From contig JAHLMK010000003.1 of NCBI GenBank assembly GCA_019915135.1, positions 2,914,001 through 2,978,000 of the forward strand: a stretch of DNA of 64,000 nt. The letters run 5' to 3'. The notes beneath the pieces were generated by a model. The model searched no databases. It saw nothing but the letters and a program-made list of their open reading frames with translations, and had not been told where the DNA came from. A program made the translations under genes and the position numbers. Origin of the DNA: Strobilurus pachycystidiatus (Eukaryota > Basidiomycota > Agaricomycetes > Agaricales > Physalacriaceae). Below, piece by piece: positions 22,452 through 33,451 of this stretch (positions within the stretch are counted from its first letter, which is position 1; every line of letters begins with the position of its first letter).

Positions 22452-25312
22452 ATGTTCTCTCAGCTCCGTCATGCTGTCGAGACCTTTGCCCCTCAACCGC
22501 GACGCAGCGTCGATGATCCGCTGTCTGGCGAACAACAGGATACCCATGTGCGGCGCTCACAGTCGATGGACACCAATGACCGCGCCGCATCCCCGCTGAC
22601 GTCCGCGCACTTGGCCGAGTCTGCGCTGTCCACCTTGCGCAAATCATTTGTAGCAGAGCGCCCCGAAAGTCCTGGGACGTCTCCCAAACGCGCAACTCGA
22701 CAACACCTAAGCTTGGAGGACCGGCTGAGGGCATCCTTTACGATTGGCGAAGCCTCCGCAGGGACCACACCAGACGTTTCCGAAAGGACGTCTCCCGCCC
22801 CCGTCATGGTTGCCAATGATCACCCTTTGTCCCCAACCTCGACACCACTCCCCCAGTCGCCCCCACTAGAGACACCGCCCGAAACGATCCAACCGTTTGC
22901 CTCCCTAGCCCCAATCGCAGAGTCGGACACCGTTCCGGCGCCAAAGCAGGAACCAGCTCTCGAGTCAGCGCCTCTAACGGAAGAAACAATCGAGGCTCCC
23001 CTGGAAGACGTCACCGAGAAACTAGGAGAAACGCCCGTGGAAGCTGAGCCACCTGAGGAACCGCCGGTAGAGCGCCAGTCGCCTGCGACGGAGGAACTGC
23101 CATCGGACGCGGATTTGCCGGCAACAAGCGTGAATGTCGATGTCGAATCACTACAAGAACGGTTGAGACTTGTAGAGCAGCGGTTCTCAGGTGCGCGTCC
23201 ATTGCTTGGTCTATCTACGTTACTCACGTCGCGTCTAGACGTGTCCAAGTCATTTAAGCGACTACAGGCAGAGAAGCTCGCCGCCGATGCTATCCTGAGG
23301 GACTTGACACCTTTGGAAACCTTTGCCGACCCCAGTACTCTGCGTGACTACCTACAAGCCATGTTATCCAAAGTGGAGGTACCGTGCAGTACTTATGCCC
23401 GCATTCCTCTGCTAACGCTTGCCTTTTAGATGTCACAGGAGGAGACGGTCCGACTGACTGCCAAAATTGCTGGTGACAATCTATCATCCCTCATATGCTT
23501 TCTCCTCATTCGTTAACAGTCCAGGATGAACGGCTGGAGGAGATCAGAGATATGCACCGACTAGAGTCCAACTCGCAGTCTGACCAGATCGAAACGCTGA
23601 AAGCACGGTTGGCCGAGACGGAAGCGCTGCTAAACGCTTCCCAAAACTCCGTGGCTAATAACGACGAAGTGGCAGCCCGGCATAAAGCAGAGCTTGAGAC
23701 AATGCAGGTGCAAGTTAACAAGAGCAAGGAGTCGGCTAAGGAGGAGGAGGAGAAACGCGTCAAAGCCATCAGTTTGCTCAAGACAGTTCGACAAAAGTTG
23801 GTGAAGGCTGAGAAGGAGAGGGAAGAATTGCTTAAGGAGACCCACCTTCTGCGCGATAAGGAAAAGATGGAGAAGGAGAAGGATCTGGCGGAAAGGAACC
23901 GCTTGCGGAAGGAAATCGACGTGGCGAACATGGAGCGAGAAAAGGCGGTTGCTGGTCTACGTGCTCAGTTTGACAAGGAGGTCGCCACCCTCAAGGAACG
24001 CCATGAGAAGGACCTCGTCGCTCAGAGAGGTCAGTTCGAATTGGAGGCCGTCACGAGTAAGGTAGGTTACTGTGAAACACTAAAGCTCTGTCTCTGGTTG
24101 ATCACCTTTATAGGGATCATATACGCGCGACCTCGGTGCAAAAACTACGCAGATATCGCAACTCCAGGCTTTACTCGACAAAGTAACCAGGACAAGAATA
24201 CCTTCTTCGATGAGCTACAACTACGGCAGGCCGAAGTAGAATCTTCTCAGTCTCTTCTCGAGTCGGTCCAAAGTCAAAACACCGAGCTCCAATACCAGCT
24301 CCGCGAGGTTGAGGATCGCGTTGCACTCCTACAGGAGGAACTCTCGGAAGCGCGGAGTGGACAGATGGACCAGGTGCACGAACAGGGTATCTCCTCGGAA
24401 GAGCTCGCACGCCTCATCGCTTCGACGGAAGCCAAGTACGAGGCCAAGCTGTCAGAGCTACAGCGTAATCTCACTATCACTGAGCGAGAACGGAACGACA
24501 CCGAGGCTGAGTGGAGTCGCAAATTGCGCGAGAAGACGAAGGAGACGGATGAGCTCAAGCGGGCTTTGGGATCCACTGCAAAGCTAAAGGAGCAGGACCA
24601 GGGCATCACAGAGGCGCTGCAACGGGAGATTGAGCAGTTACGCGCGGACTGCACTCTTCTGGAACAGCAGAGAGAGGACATGCGCTCAAAGGTGGAACAG
24701 GCGATAGGGAATGAGGTTCGCAAGCTCGTACGCTTCCTGCATCGAGACTCATTTTACGAATATAGACCTCTCTCCGCTCAAGTTTGGCAGATATGGACGC
24801 GAAAGTGAAAGCGATCACCCAACAGCTTGAGGAAGGCAAGTCTCGGGAGGCGCAATTGCGCGTCAATAACAAGGTCAGAGTTCGGAGCATCAATGCTATC
24901 GAGAAAACACAATACTGATGGTCAGTTAGACTCTGCGTGAGGAGCTCAGAAAAGTACAGTCATCCGCTGCATTGCTCGAGAAGCAGCGCAATCCCGGTGT
25001 GGGCTACTGGACGACGAGAGCAAATGGCAGTCAGAGCGACGTCCGTTCTTCGGCGTCGACAGAGTCTCTTCCTGGGTCACCCGCCCCTGAGCCCGCTGCA
25101 TCTAGCAAGAATGACGAGGATATCAACATGGAGTATCTGCGAAACGTCATATTGCAGTTCCTTGAGCACAAGGAGATGAGGGTGCGTTGATTTTGACGAC
25201 GCATCGTTTTTTAGGTGCTAATGACATTTCGTAGCCTAATCTTGTACAAGTGCTTTCGATTATCATGCGGTTTACGCCTCAGGAGACTCGCCGTTTGATG
25301 GCGAAAGTGTAG
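22452..25312 (+). CDS. GRIP-domain golgin (Imh1-like)
   Basis: Golgi tethering coiled-coil protein recruited by Arl1. The N-terminus MFSQLRHAVETFAPQPRR is followed by a Ser/Pro-rich region, then hundreds of residues of heptad coiled coil (LRLVEQRFSGARPLL; QVNKSKESAKEEEEKRVKAI). The C-terminal GRIP-type domain has the MEYLRNVILQFLEHKEMRPN core, then LVQVLSIIMRFTPQETRRL. The GRIP domain ends the protein, as usual. An ambiguous junction occurs at 24063-24189: a 52-bp intron would leave a frame break, while a 127-bp intron ending CCAG restores the frame. Seven or so exons. Confidence 0.82.
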
Positions 25313-25680
25313 GCTCTCCTTACTAGTACACGGAAAACTGTACACTGCTCTGCCACTTCAAGCGGCATTGGATATTATCTATTTATTTGACTGAGGGGGG
25401 AGGGTGCATACTGACTTTGTTGCGCCTTGACCTTCGAAGCATCAATTTACATGGCCGACGAAACGAGAAGAAGAGATTTCTAGCGGAAGTCGTTGATAAT
25501 TGAGCTTTAAACGCAAGCAATGTATCTACCAAGATACTTGACCATGATGGCGTCTCTATGCTGAGAGCTATGCAATCGGCAGCAGGTGTGAGTGAGATGA
25601 ACAATTGAGTTGATCGAGCCGCGGATTATTTTTGGACATTTGGCTCGGCACTTTTAGCTTTTTCTTAACCATCCATCATC

Positions 25681-28383
25681 ATGCCAAAAAGTGCTAAGAA
25701 ACGCAAGGACAAGGCGGCTGATTTCACTGTGAGAGATACGACGAGTCATTGACATGAAACTTAACACCATCTCAGAAATCTAGGCTAAAGCTCGGTAAAG
25801 GAAAGCAGCTTGCAAACAACGCCATAGACACTTCCTTCAAGGCTCGATGTAAGGTCCAATACTGATCGTCTGTTGACATCCAACTCATAAATGAAGTGAA
25901 GCCATTGCACTTCCCAATCAGAGCATAACCAAAGACAAGGACGATGATGTTCCTACAACAAAACGTCGTCTCACGTTCGAGGAACTCGTCGCACACACTA
26001 AGCATTATGCTGCCGGAGTCAGGAAGGGTACGCGGATTCCGATAAGAGATGTCCCCACTGGCTCAATGCGACACTTCTAGACGCGATACTTGGATTCAGA
26101 GAACTGCTTGAGGCGCATCCAGAACTTCTCCAACCCTCCTTGACCACCCTGTTTACCGCCTGTGCGCGACTTATAGGCGACGAGGATTCGAGTGTTCGGA
26201 AAGCACTTATCGCCTTTTTCTCCTGGTTGCTACCGAGAATACCAAAAGTGCGAGACATCCGCATCCCTTTTCCACCTGCGCTTAATGTCGTCCAAGGACC
26301 AACTCACTCCGCATGCATCAACTCTTCTTCTCTTCACAACTTCCGCACAAACGCACATTTCCGGAAATCCGCGTAGATGCTATCCGGTTCCTCGATATTC
26401 TCTTGGAATACGTACCTGGATCTGTCGTCTCAGGTTGGAACGAAGGCTCCAATCAGACGGGCAAAAGAGTCTTGGAAGGATATCTAGGACTGCTCAGTGC
26501 TGGAACTAAGTACGGGGACAACGAAGGTCGGTTCATGTTCATCAATAGTATCCTCGTTGTCTGACTGAAGCCAGGGCCTTTAAAGGCAACTTCTACAGCA
26601 AGCGTAGTCTTGACACCTGCTGTGGGTTTATTCATTTCACTGTTAGTTGTCGTCCTAATCCCAGGTTTGCAGTCAAAGCTCGTGGTCCTCAAGTCTATGT
26701 CTACGTTCCTTCGCCATGCCTTCGATTCTATCAAGACTATCAACAATCCACATTGGTACTTTGCGTCCTCGTTCACCACCTTCGAGGCATATCTGGCCTT
26801 TGACGCCCTCCTACAACCTTCCCCTTCCAATGCACCGATACCTCGGCGGCAGTGGTCAGCAGAATATGACGATGAGACCAGGAACGAGGAGTTCGTTTTT
26901 CCGCACCAGGCAACAGCATCGACATCCTCTATGCAGTTACGTGCGAGTGGTCTGTATCTGAACGGCATCTTTGACGTGGCGGAGCTCACCGGCTCTGGAT
27001 CTACCATGAATAGTCAAACCTTCAACACGGTAAGTTTGTGTCGCTCAGATTTCGTTCCTCCAGCCGACGCGATTCCTCTAGCATCTAGCACGTGTCTTGA
27101 ATACAACGCTCGTCTCGACCTTTCTCGATTGTTCACCCGTGGTGTTCTCGCCTGCTGGTAATCCTCCAGACACCGAACTTCAGTCGGTACTAGCCGTGGC
27201 TGAAATCGCTCGTGCCATCTATGGGGAGATCCTCCAAAATACCTCAGTAAGCAGTCCTTTATGCGGCGGTTCCATGTCCCTCATGATGTGTATAGTCGAA
27301 AGGCAAATCATCCTCATCGCTTGACGGACTTTCGGCTCTACTTGGACATATGGCGCCGTTCTTTCCGTTTACGCCCAGCGGAAGACGTGACATCAAGGTA
27401 ATGGTTTCCTAACACCTAGCAACGTTAGCTAAGCCTACCAAGGTTGAACAAGGCTTTCAAGAGCTGAACATCATTTACTGCGAGCTGTCCTCGTTGTTAT
27501 CATCGGCGTACCCAGACAGTGACTCGAACCCCCGCTTGGCAAACATCATCGTGTTACGCAACAAGGCAGTAAAGAGTTATATTTTAGCCTGCCTCGCCCC
27601 AAACGATTCTTCCTCATTCCGAATATCGACGTCAACGGCTTATGTGTCGCTCCTGCCCACCATATGGTCTTTGATCACTTCAAGTAAGGCGTTCCACTCC
27701 AGCGATATTTTGGATGCCGTTGCTTCGCATGCGATCTCAATATCGGCGAAATCATCCCTCAAGAAACCTGCGACTGAGTTCCTATGCCGTCTCCTTCTGG
27801 TAAGGATTCAATTCCCCCACCACCACCTCCGCGGCTAATTTGGGATGGTAGTTGGACACCGATGCACACTATATAGGTCTCCTAAAATTAGGAAAGCACA
27901 TGTCGATGGGCACGGGCACCCTGGAAAATTTTGTTGATGAGCTGCCAAAGACTCTCTGGGAGCTTGGCAATAGCAATCTGGATCTGTCAGAGGTAGGAGG
28001 CGTGTTTGTCGAACGAATAATGGGCGACCGCTCACTCGCATGCGTGCAGGTAATATTACGCTTCCTCCTCCGAAAGGGAACAAAGACGAAGGTGCGTCCA
28101 TAATCGCCGTCGCCGGCGATCTCGGAGACGCCATCGCAGTCGCTGATTGCGATCCACCTACCAGGCAGTCGCCTCGCTGCGGACACGGATGATGCCGTAC
28201 TTCATGATCGTGCACGCCACGCGCGGGCAAATACCAGGTCCGTACACGAAGCTACCCTACAATAGCGTGTTGCGGCGCTTGGCGTTAGATGTCGCGGCGA
28301 CCTTGGCCTTGCCGAGGGAAGCAGTTCGGGAGGCGTTGGTGGGCTCCAACGAGGAAGCATACTGGGTGTCCATACAACAATGA
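25681..28383 (+). CDS. IPI1: Pre-rRNA processing protein Ipi1/TEX10 (frame break)
   Basis: Subunit of the Rix1 complex for ITS2 processing and 60S maturation. The N-terminus MPKSAKKRKDKAADFT and KSRLKLGKGKQLANNAIDTS is typical of the family; armadillo-like helices follow (ILGFRELLEAHPELLQPSLT, then LFTACARLIGDEDSSVRKAL). The conserved segment STLLLFTTSAQTHI continues as PEIRVDAIRFLDILLEYVPG, but the two halves are in different frames at about 26358-26362. One surplus T in a TTT run would explain it. Downstream exons are recognisable but weakly conserved. The end at 28383 is the last in-frame stop of the final exon (EEAYWVSIQQ). Confidence 0.75.
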
Positions 28384-28873
28384 TCTGTAACAGATGGATT
28401 GATCATCGAGACTGCTTCTGAATCTGCGCGTTGCCCAGTTACCCAGATTGGCCGGGTGAGATTTACACGCTGTGGGGTTCATTTCCGGGACGATGAAATA
28501 TTACAGAGGGCTGGCCTACACGAGTTACAGGTCTTGCGTTGCTCGTACCGTAACCCTGTTCGTACGCAAGCACCCTAAATCTTCCCCCATCTTTGCATCT
28601 CTGTCACATACGACATGCAAGCGTCAGGCATGCATAACGCACAGCAAACGTTCAACGTTCAATTTCCGAGCACTGATGGTTGTCATCAAACAATCTCTAT
28701 TTCAGATTCCGCTTCCGTGTGTGGTAACCCGTACAGTAAGTAAAAAAACACAGCAAGATCTACATGCAATATTAGCGTGCTCCTAGCCTGTCGGCGGACA
28801 GGAATGCATCAAGCATAAGCATCGATGATAGCGTCAAGCATCGAGGGACATAACGATAAGTATAAGGAAAAAT
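28384..28873. other. Convergent intergenic region
   Basis: Between IPI1 and the DPBB gene. An open frame at 28472-28786 has no domain and no neighbour-like codon use, so I treat it as chance. Nothing else seen. Confidence 0.45.
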
Positions 28874-29934
28874 CTAGATAAAATGCCATGTCGCGCCGGA
28901 GAGACGACCTTCAGATTGATCTGCGAATTCCGAGAACAAATCCGGTGAGAGGTCGAGATCGTACTTGGCGCACCCCACGCAACGATCGGTTATGGTGAGC
29001 GTCTTGGTTACGCCTCCGTCTGAAAAGTGATTCAGTAAAAGAAACATAGCAGGAAGCGTTGGACATACAAGTGAGCGAGACCTGCTTGTTGCATATGGGA
29101 TTCGCATTGGGGTTCCCGCCTGTATACCCACTGTCGAGCCAGTCAGCCAGACCCCGGAACAAGTTGGGAGAACGACTTACTCAAATCCGTCGAACAGCAG
29201 CATCGATGCGGCAGCGATGGCGTCCGAATCTTTGTTAGTCTCCCCGCAAGCACCAAGGCCGGTAGCGTAGAAAGTGACTAGTGAAAAATCATTTGAATAG
29301 GGAAACGAAAAAAAAAGTGAAAGGACTTACGCTGTCCAGTGAAGGTGTCGGCTGAAGAGTCGGAGCTCGAGGTCGGAGTGGACGACTTTGAGCTGCTAGT
29401 GGTGGTCGCGGCCGCCTTTGTGTGGGTGGTGGCCTTTGCGGTAGGGGCAGCCTCAGTCGTAGGTGCAGCCTCGGTCGTAGGTGCAGCCTCGGTCGTAGGT
29501 GCAGCCTCGGTCGTAGGTGCAGCCTCAGTAGTAGGTGCAACTGCAGCGGCGGTGGAGGTGTGGTGGTGTTTCTTCGAAGTGGATGATGAGGGCTCGACAA
29601 AGACAGAAGACGATGTGGCAGCCTCTGGAGAGGAGCTAGGCTCGACGGCAGCGACGGCCTGGCTTGAAGGGGCCGCCGACGTCGACGCAGCTGCGGACGA
29701 GCTGCTGGATCGACTCCTGCATTCGCGGCGGGTCAGATCTCTCTTGTTCATGCGGCTCTTGCGAGCACTGGGGAACGCGGGCTCGGGCGCTGCTTCGGGA
29801 TCTGCGACGCGGGCTGCGAGGCCGCGGTGGCGGTGCAGACGCTGCGGGGACGCAGGCGCATGGCGGGAGACATGGGACGGCGAGGCCATGGTCGATGTGA
29901 GGAACATGACAGCGAGGGCGTAGCGGAACAGCAT
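28874..29934 (-). CDS. Secreted double-psi beta-barrel (RlpA/expansin-like) protein
   Basis: Extracellular protein with a signal peptide (MLFRYALAVMFLTSTMAS) and a dibasic-rich propeptide-like stretch (RKSRMNKRDLTRRE). A long Ser/Thr/Ala/Pro region, probably O-glycosylated, contains tandem APTTEA hexapeptides. The C-terminal DPBB domain of about 105 residues reads TFYATGLGACGETNKDSDAI, FDGF..YTGGNPNANPICNK, GVTKTLTITDRCVGCAKYDL and DLSPDLFSEFADQSEGRLSG. The barrel Cys pairs and the DxC-xxC-xxxDLDLS motif match the barwin/RlpA-like family of fungal secreted proteins, many of them wall-associated. Enzymatic activity cannot be inferred. Three introns in the C-terminal half. Confidence 0.85.
29445..29546 (-). 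repeat. 18-bp minisatellite encoding APTTEA units
   Basis: About five tandem copies of an 18-bp unit (GCCTCGGTCGTAGGTGCA on the plus strand), the central ones identical and the outer ones with one to a few changes. They encode the hexapeptide APTTEA in the Ser/Thr-rich stalk of the DPBB protein. A multiple-of-three unit allows length change without loss of frame. Confidence 0.9.
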
Positions 29935-29990
29935 CTTGGTATCCAAAAGAGTGGAAGATGGACGGGAAGGAGGGGACAAGGATGCCAAGT

Positions 29991-29997
29991 CTTTATA
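29991..29997 (-). promoter_or_regulatory. TATA box of the DPBB gene
   Basis: TATAAAG on the minus strand, 57 nt upstream of the start codon at 29934; spacing is suitable for a core promoter. Confidence 0.45.
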
Positions 29998-30190
29998 GGA
30001 AAAGAGAGTGAGAGGAAGCGCAAGAGATGCCTCAAGCTCGCGGCCCTAACTTTAAGTAGTTACGAAATAGGCTAGACTTGGCAAGGCACCCACAAACTCC
30101 GCAATTTTCACTATTTCATCGATTGGATAATCACAGACAAAGACGGGTGCACGCAAAAATATCTACATCAAACATGCGCTCCGTGCAGGT

Positions 30191-31497
30191 CTACGCACTG
30201 TTCCCTGCCCGCGCAGCATACATCTTCACCAGTCCGGTACTCGCCGTCCCTGCCAGGCTCTTTGCATACGCATCGACCTGCCCCAGTAGCAGCATGCTCT
30301 CCAACCGGCTGGGCTCCGCAGGTATCTTGAACAGCCGGGTCACGTCTTCCTCCGGTAGGGGTGCTAGTCCCTGTGCGACGCGCATGGCATTCTCCTCCTT
30401 GCGTTTCGCGACGTAGTTGTCAGCCTTTGCCCGCTCTCGGGCGATCTGGCGAGACAAGTACGCTAAGTTGCCCTCCTCTGTTCGGTACCCATCAATAGCC
30501 TCTCCAATCTGCTCGAGGTTCTTTGTCAGGCCAGCAGACCCAAGATCAAGGACCGAGAACGATGGAGGAAGGCCAGAATCACTCGAAGCCTTGGAGTCGG
30601 TGTCTGCGAGTCCCCCGAGGAACGCAGTCAGTAATGGGTTGGTGCGGATTTTGAGAGGGATTTCTTCCAGGATTGATGAGAATGTAAGCCGATGATTCAC
30701 CAAGCTACGAGGGGTGAGCTCAAGAACCAAGGGCGTTGACGCACACTAACCTTGCCGAGTTGAAGCTCTTTTTCTTGTAAGCATTCAAGAACGACGGTGT
30801 CAAGCGGAATGCGCGGAAGGATGCGTTCCCTCGCGCAGTTTGTGTGATATCTTGCGGACCGTAAGTCTCGATCAGTGCATGGAAGATGCTTGTGGCCATA
30901 CCGTGGACAACCACCACACCGCCGTGTCGAAGCTTCTCCTGATGAATGGCCTGCGTTTCGACTAGGCTCTGGTTGTAAAAGGCGCCCAAAGTAGTGGCCT
31001 GGTAGAAACCGACAACGCTGTCATCGGCTTGCACCTCTTTTAATGATCTAAGCATGGAGGTTTGATAACGGGCTTTCGCACTTCGATTAGTGGACTTTAT
31101 GGGGAAAAGAGAAGACTCACCGGAGAATTTGGATGTCTTATCGTCTTCATCGCTGCTGTGGTGAGGCAGAGGGAACGAATTGGAGACTTCGAGGGTGCCG
31201 TCTAAATCAAGACCAAGTAAAAGGCCGTGCGCAGATGTAGCAGGTGCTTCCCGCGCGTGCTTCATTATTTTGGACACAACCTAAGGAGATGAATGTTACT
31301 CTGAGAGCCGACCTCTAGACGGCAGCACACACCATGCCATCCAGCTGCACAGAGGTCAGTGGTATTTCGGCCTCGATGTCGATCACTTCGGACATGGACG
31401 CGGGAATGGCTTCATAGGAGGGCGCAGACGGCGTCGGTGTAGAGCTCTGGGCGGGTAGCGATGCGGCCAGCGCCGCAGCCATCGAAGGGGCGGCCAT
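30191..31497 (-). CDS. eIF3h: Translation initiation factor eIF3 subunit h
   Basis: MPN-domain subunit of the eIF3 complex. The start at 31497 gives MAAPSMAAALAASLPA and an N-terminal Ala/Pro leader. The MPN domain follows: VQLDGMVVSKIMKHAREA, GLLLGLDLDGTLEVSNSFPL, DDSVVGFYQATTLGAFYN and TARGNASFRAFRLTPSFLNA. The C-terminal helical half contains LEEIPLKIRTNPLLTAFLGG and NYVAKRKEENAMRVAQGLAP. The JAMM metalloprotease residues are not seen, as expected for this non-catalytic MPN protein. Four exons, intact. It diverges from the zinc transporter over 200 bp. Confidence 0.9.
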
Positions 31498-31696
31498 TTT
31501 TGCTGAATTCACGAGCTCGTCGTTGATGGACAAGGAAAAACTGGTAGCCGTTGGCAAGCACGGACAAAGTGTCTATGTCCAAAAGAGAAATAATGAAAAT
31601 AACGTTTCGGTTATCTGATATGATAAAGAAGTCTGGACCAAGGTCACATAGTGTCATACACCCCTTGGCACAAACCCCCACCACAACCTGTCCGCA

Positions 31697-33293
31697 ATGC
31701 CAATTTCGCGTTCTGCGAGGATAACTCTCCTTCTCGTCATTGACCTTGTCTTTTTCTTTGTTGAACTAATTGTTGGTGCGTAACTAGCCGTTTGCTTACC
31801 TACTCTTCGCTCATCTCTCTTAGGCTATGCCGTTGGGTCCCTAGCGCTCGTCGCGGACAGTTTCCATATGCTCAAGTGCGTCTTTCTTCTCGACTGCTAC
31901 ACCACCCATGCTAACGGCTTGCTTAACAGCGATGTTATGAGCTTGATCGTCGCTCTTTACGCTATCAAGGTCTTACTCATCCGACCATGTATTGCGCGAT
32001 CGTCTAAACTTTCTATAGCTCACTGCCAAAACTGACGTCGACTCGCGCTACTCTTACGGCTGGCACCGCGCTGAAATTCTTGCGGCCTTGGTCAACGGCG
32101 TCTTCCTACTCGCATTATGCTTTTCCATCTCCCTAGAAGCCATCGAGCGATTCTTCAGCACCCCAGGTCAGTCTTCTGAAGAGATGCCTGTGCAGGCTTA
32201 TCAAACACATCTCCAGAGATATCAAATCCTCGCCTCGTGGTGATTGTCGGCTCTCTTGGCCTTGCGTCGAATATCGTCGGTCTATTCTTGTTCCACGGTA
32301 AGCTGTCACCATACTCTGTCATCCGCTCGCCACTCAATACTTCACGCAGAGCATGGACACTCTCATGATCATGCTCCCACTTCATCGCCCCGGCCGGCGT
32401 CTGAACACGAGTCCCTAACTCATGGCGATGTCACTCCAACGCAAAAGATTGCTATTCGACCAAGCAGAACTCGCTCACGCTCTCCTTCGGTCGATTCTTA
32501 CTCGTCTCTTTACGGCCATCCTGCCGCGACTAGAGCATCTCTGGTCAAGACTGCACAGGAAATAGCCGCCCGATCTCCTTCTCCTTCACGCAACCGCCAC
32601 TTGGACGCGGCGTCGGGAAATCGCAGCCGAACGATTAGCGCGGCATCCGCACCTGTCGAAGCGGAGCCCAGTCAACACTCCGGCGCCGGCGAGACGACGC
32701 CACTGTTGCAAACCACCTTTGAGGACGAACAACATGACCCCTCTGAATCCGGACGCGGTCACTCTCATTCGCGCGGAGGGCACTCCCACGGTTCTGGTTC
32801 TATGAACATGCGTGCCTTGGTTTTGCATGTCCTTGGAGATGCCTTGGGCAACGTCGGCGTTATAGCGACTGGTTTGGTCATTTGGCTAACCTCCTGGAGC
32901 TTCAAGTACTACTTCGACCCCATCATCAGTCTTGTCATCACCGTGATTATCTTCTCTTCTGCTCTGCCATTGGGTATGTCTGTCCTTCTTGGCGAATTGA
33001 GTCATCTGCTGACTCTCATACATAGTACGCAGTGCTTCATTCATTCTACTCCAAGGTGTTCCTCCCACCATCTCATTGGAAGAGGTCCGCTCTTCCATCT
33101 TGGAAGTGGACGGTGTCCTTTCGTTGCACGAATGCACGTTTGGCAGCTCTCCGAAACCAAGATCATCGCGTCTGTGCACGTTCTGACCTCCCGGGACCAC
33201 GACTTCATGCCTGTGGCGGCCAAGATACGCGAAACTCTGCATCACCATGGAATCCACTCTAGCACCATCCAGCCGGAGTACCTCAAACCCTAG
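31697..33293 (+). CDS. ZRC1: Cation diffusion facilitator zinc transporter (Zrc1/Cot1/ZnT1-like), frame break
   Basis: Zn2+/H+ antiporter probably of the vacuole or ER membrane. TM1 begins MPISRSARITLLLVIDLVFF. TM2 has the metal site DSFHMLNDVMSLIVAL and TM5 has HVLGDALGNVGVIATG. His-rich loops occur at HEHGHSHDHA and GRGHSHSRGGHSHGSG. After TM6 the cytosolic domain reads ISLEEVRSSILEVDGVLSLH in one frame, then HVWQLSETKIIASVHVLTSR to the stop in another. The conserved HE-L-HVWQL motif is interrupted at about 33131-33135, where one base is missing. I see no intron that can repair this. Either a sequencing deletion or a recent inactivating change. Confidence 0.85.
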
Positions 33294-33451
33294 AGCCTGA
33301 GATAGTATGTCATTGAACTATGTTCGTATACTGCCGGCTCATCTTTCACAGGTCTCAGAAGAGTCCGCTTGTCTCATCGTGTGTCCCCAAGACCAAGAGT
33401 GTGACCCCAGAGAGCATGCTTGCTGTCGTAAGTGCTGTTCTATCTTGCGCT

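Noticed and set aside
28472..28786. 104-residue open frame downstream of IPI1
   Set aside because: No recognisable domain; lies in a convergent 3' region.
29339..29923. 194-residue plus-strand open frame
   Set aside because: Antisense shadow of the repetitive, GC-rich DPBB coding region.
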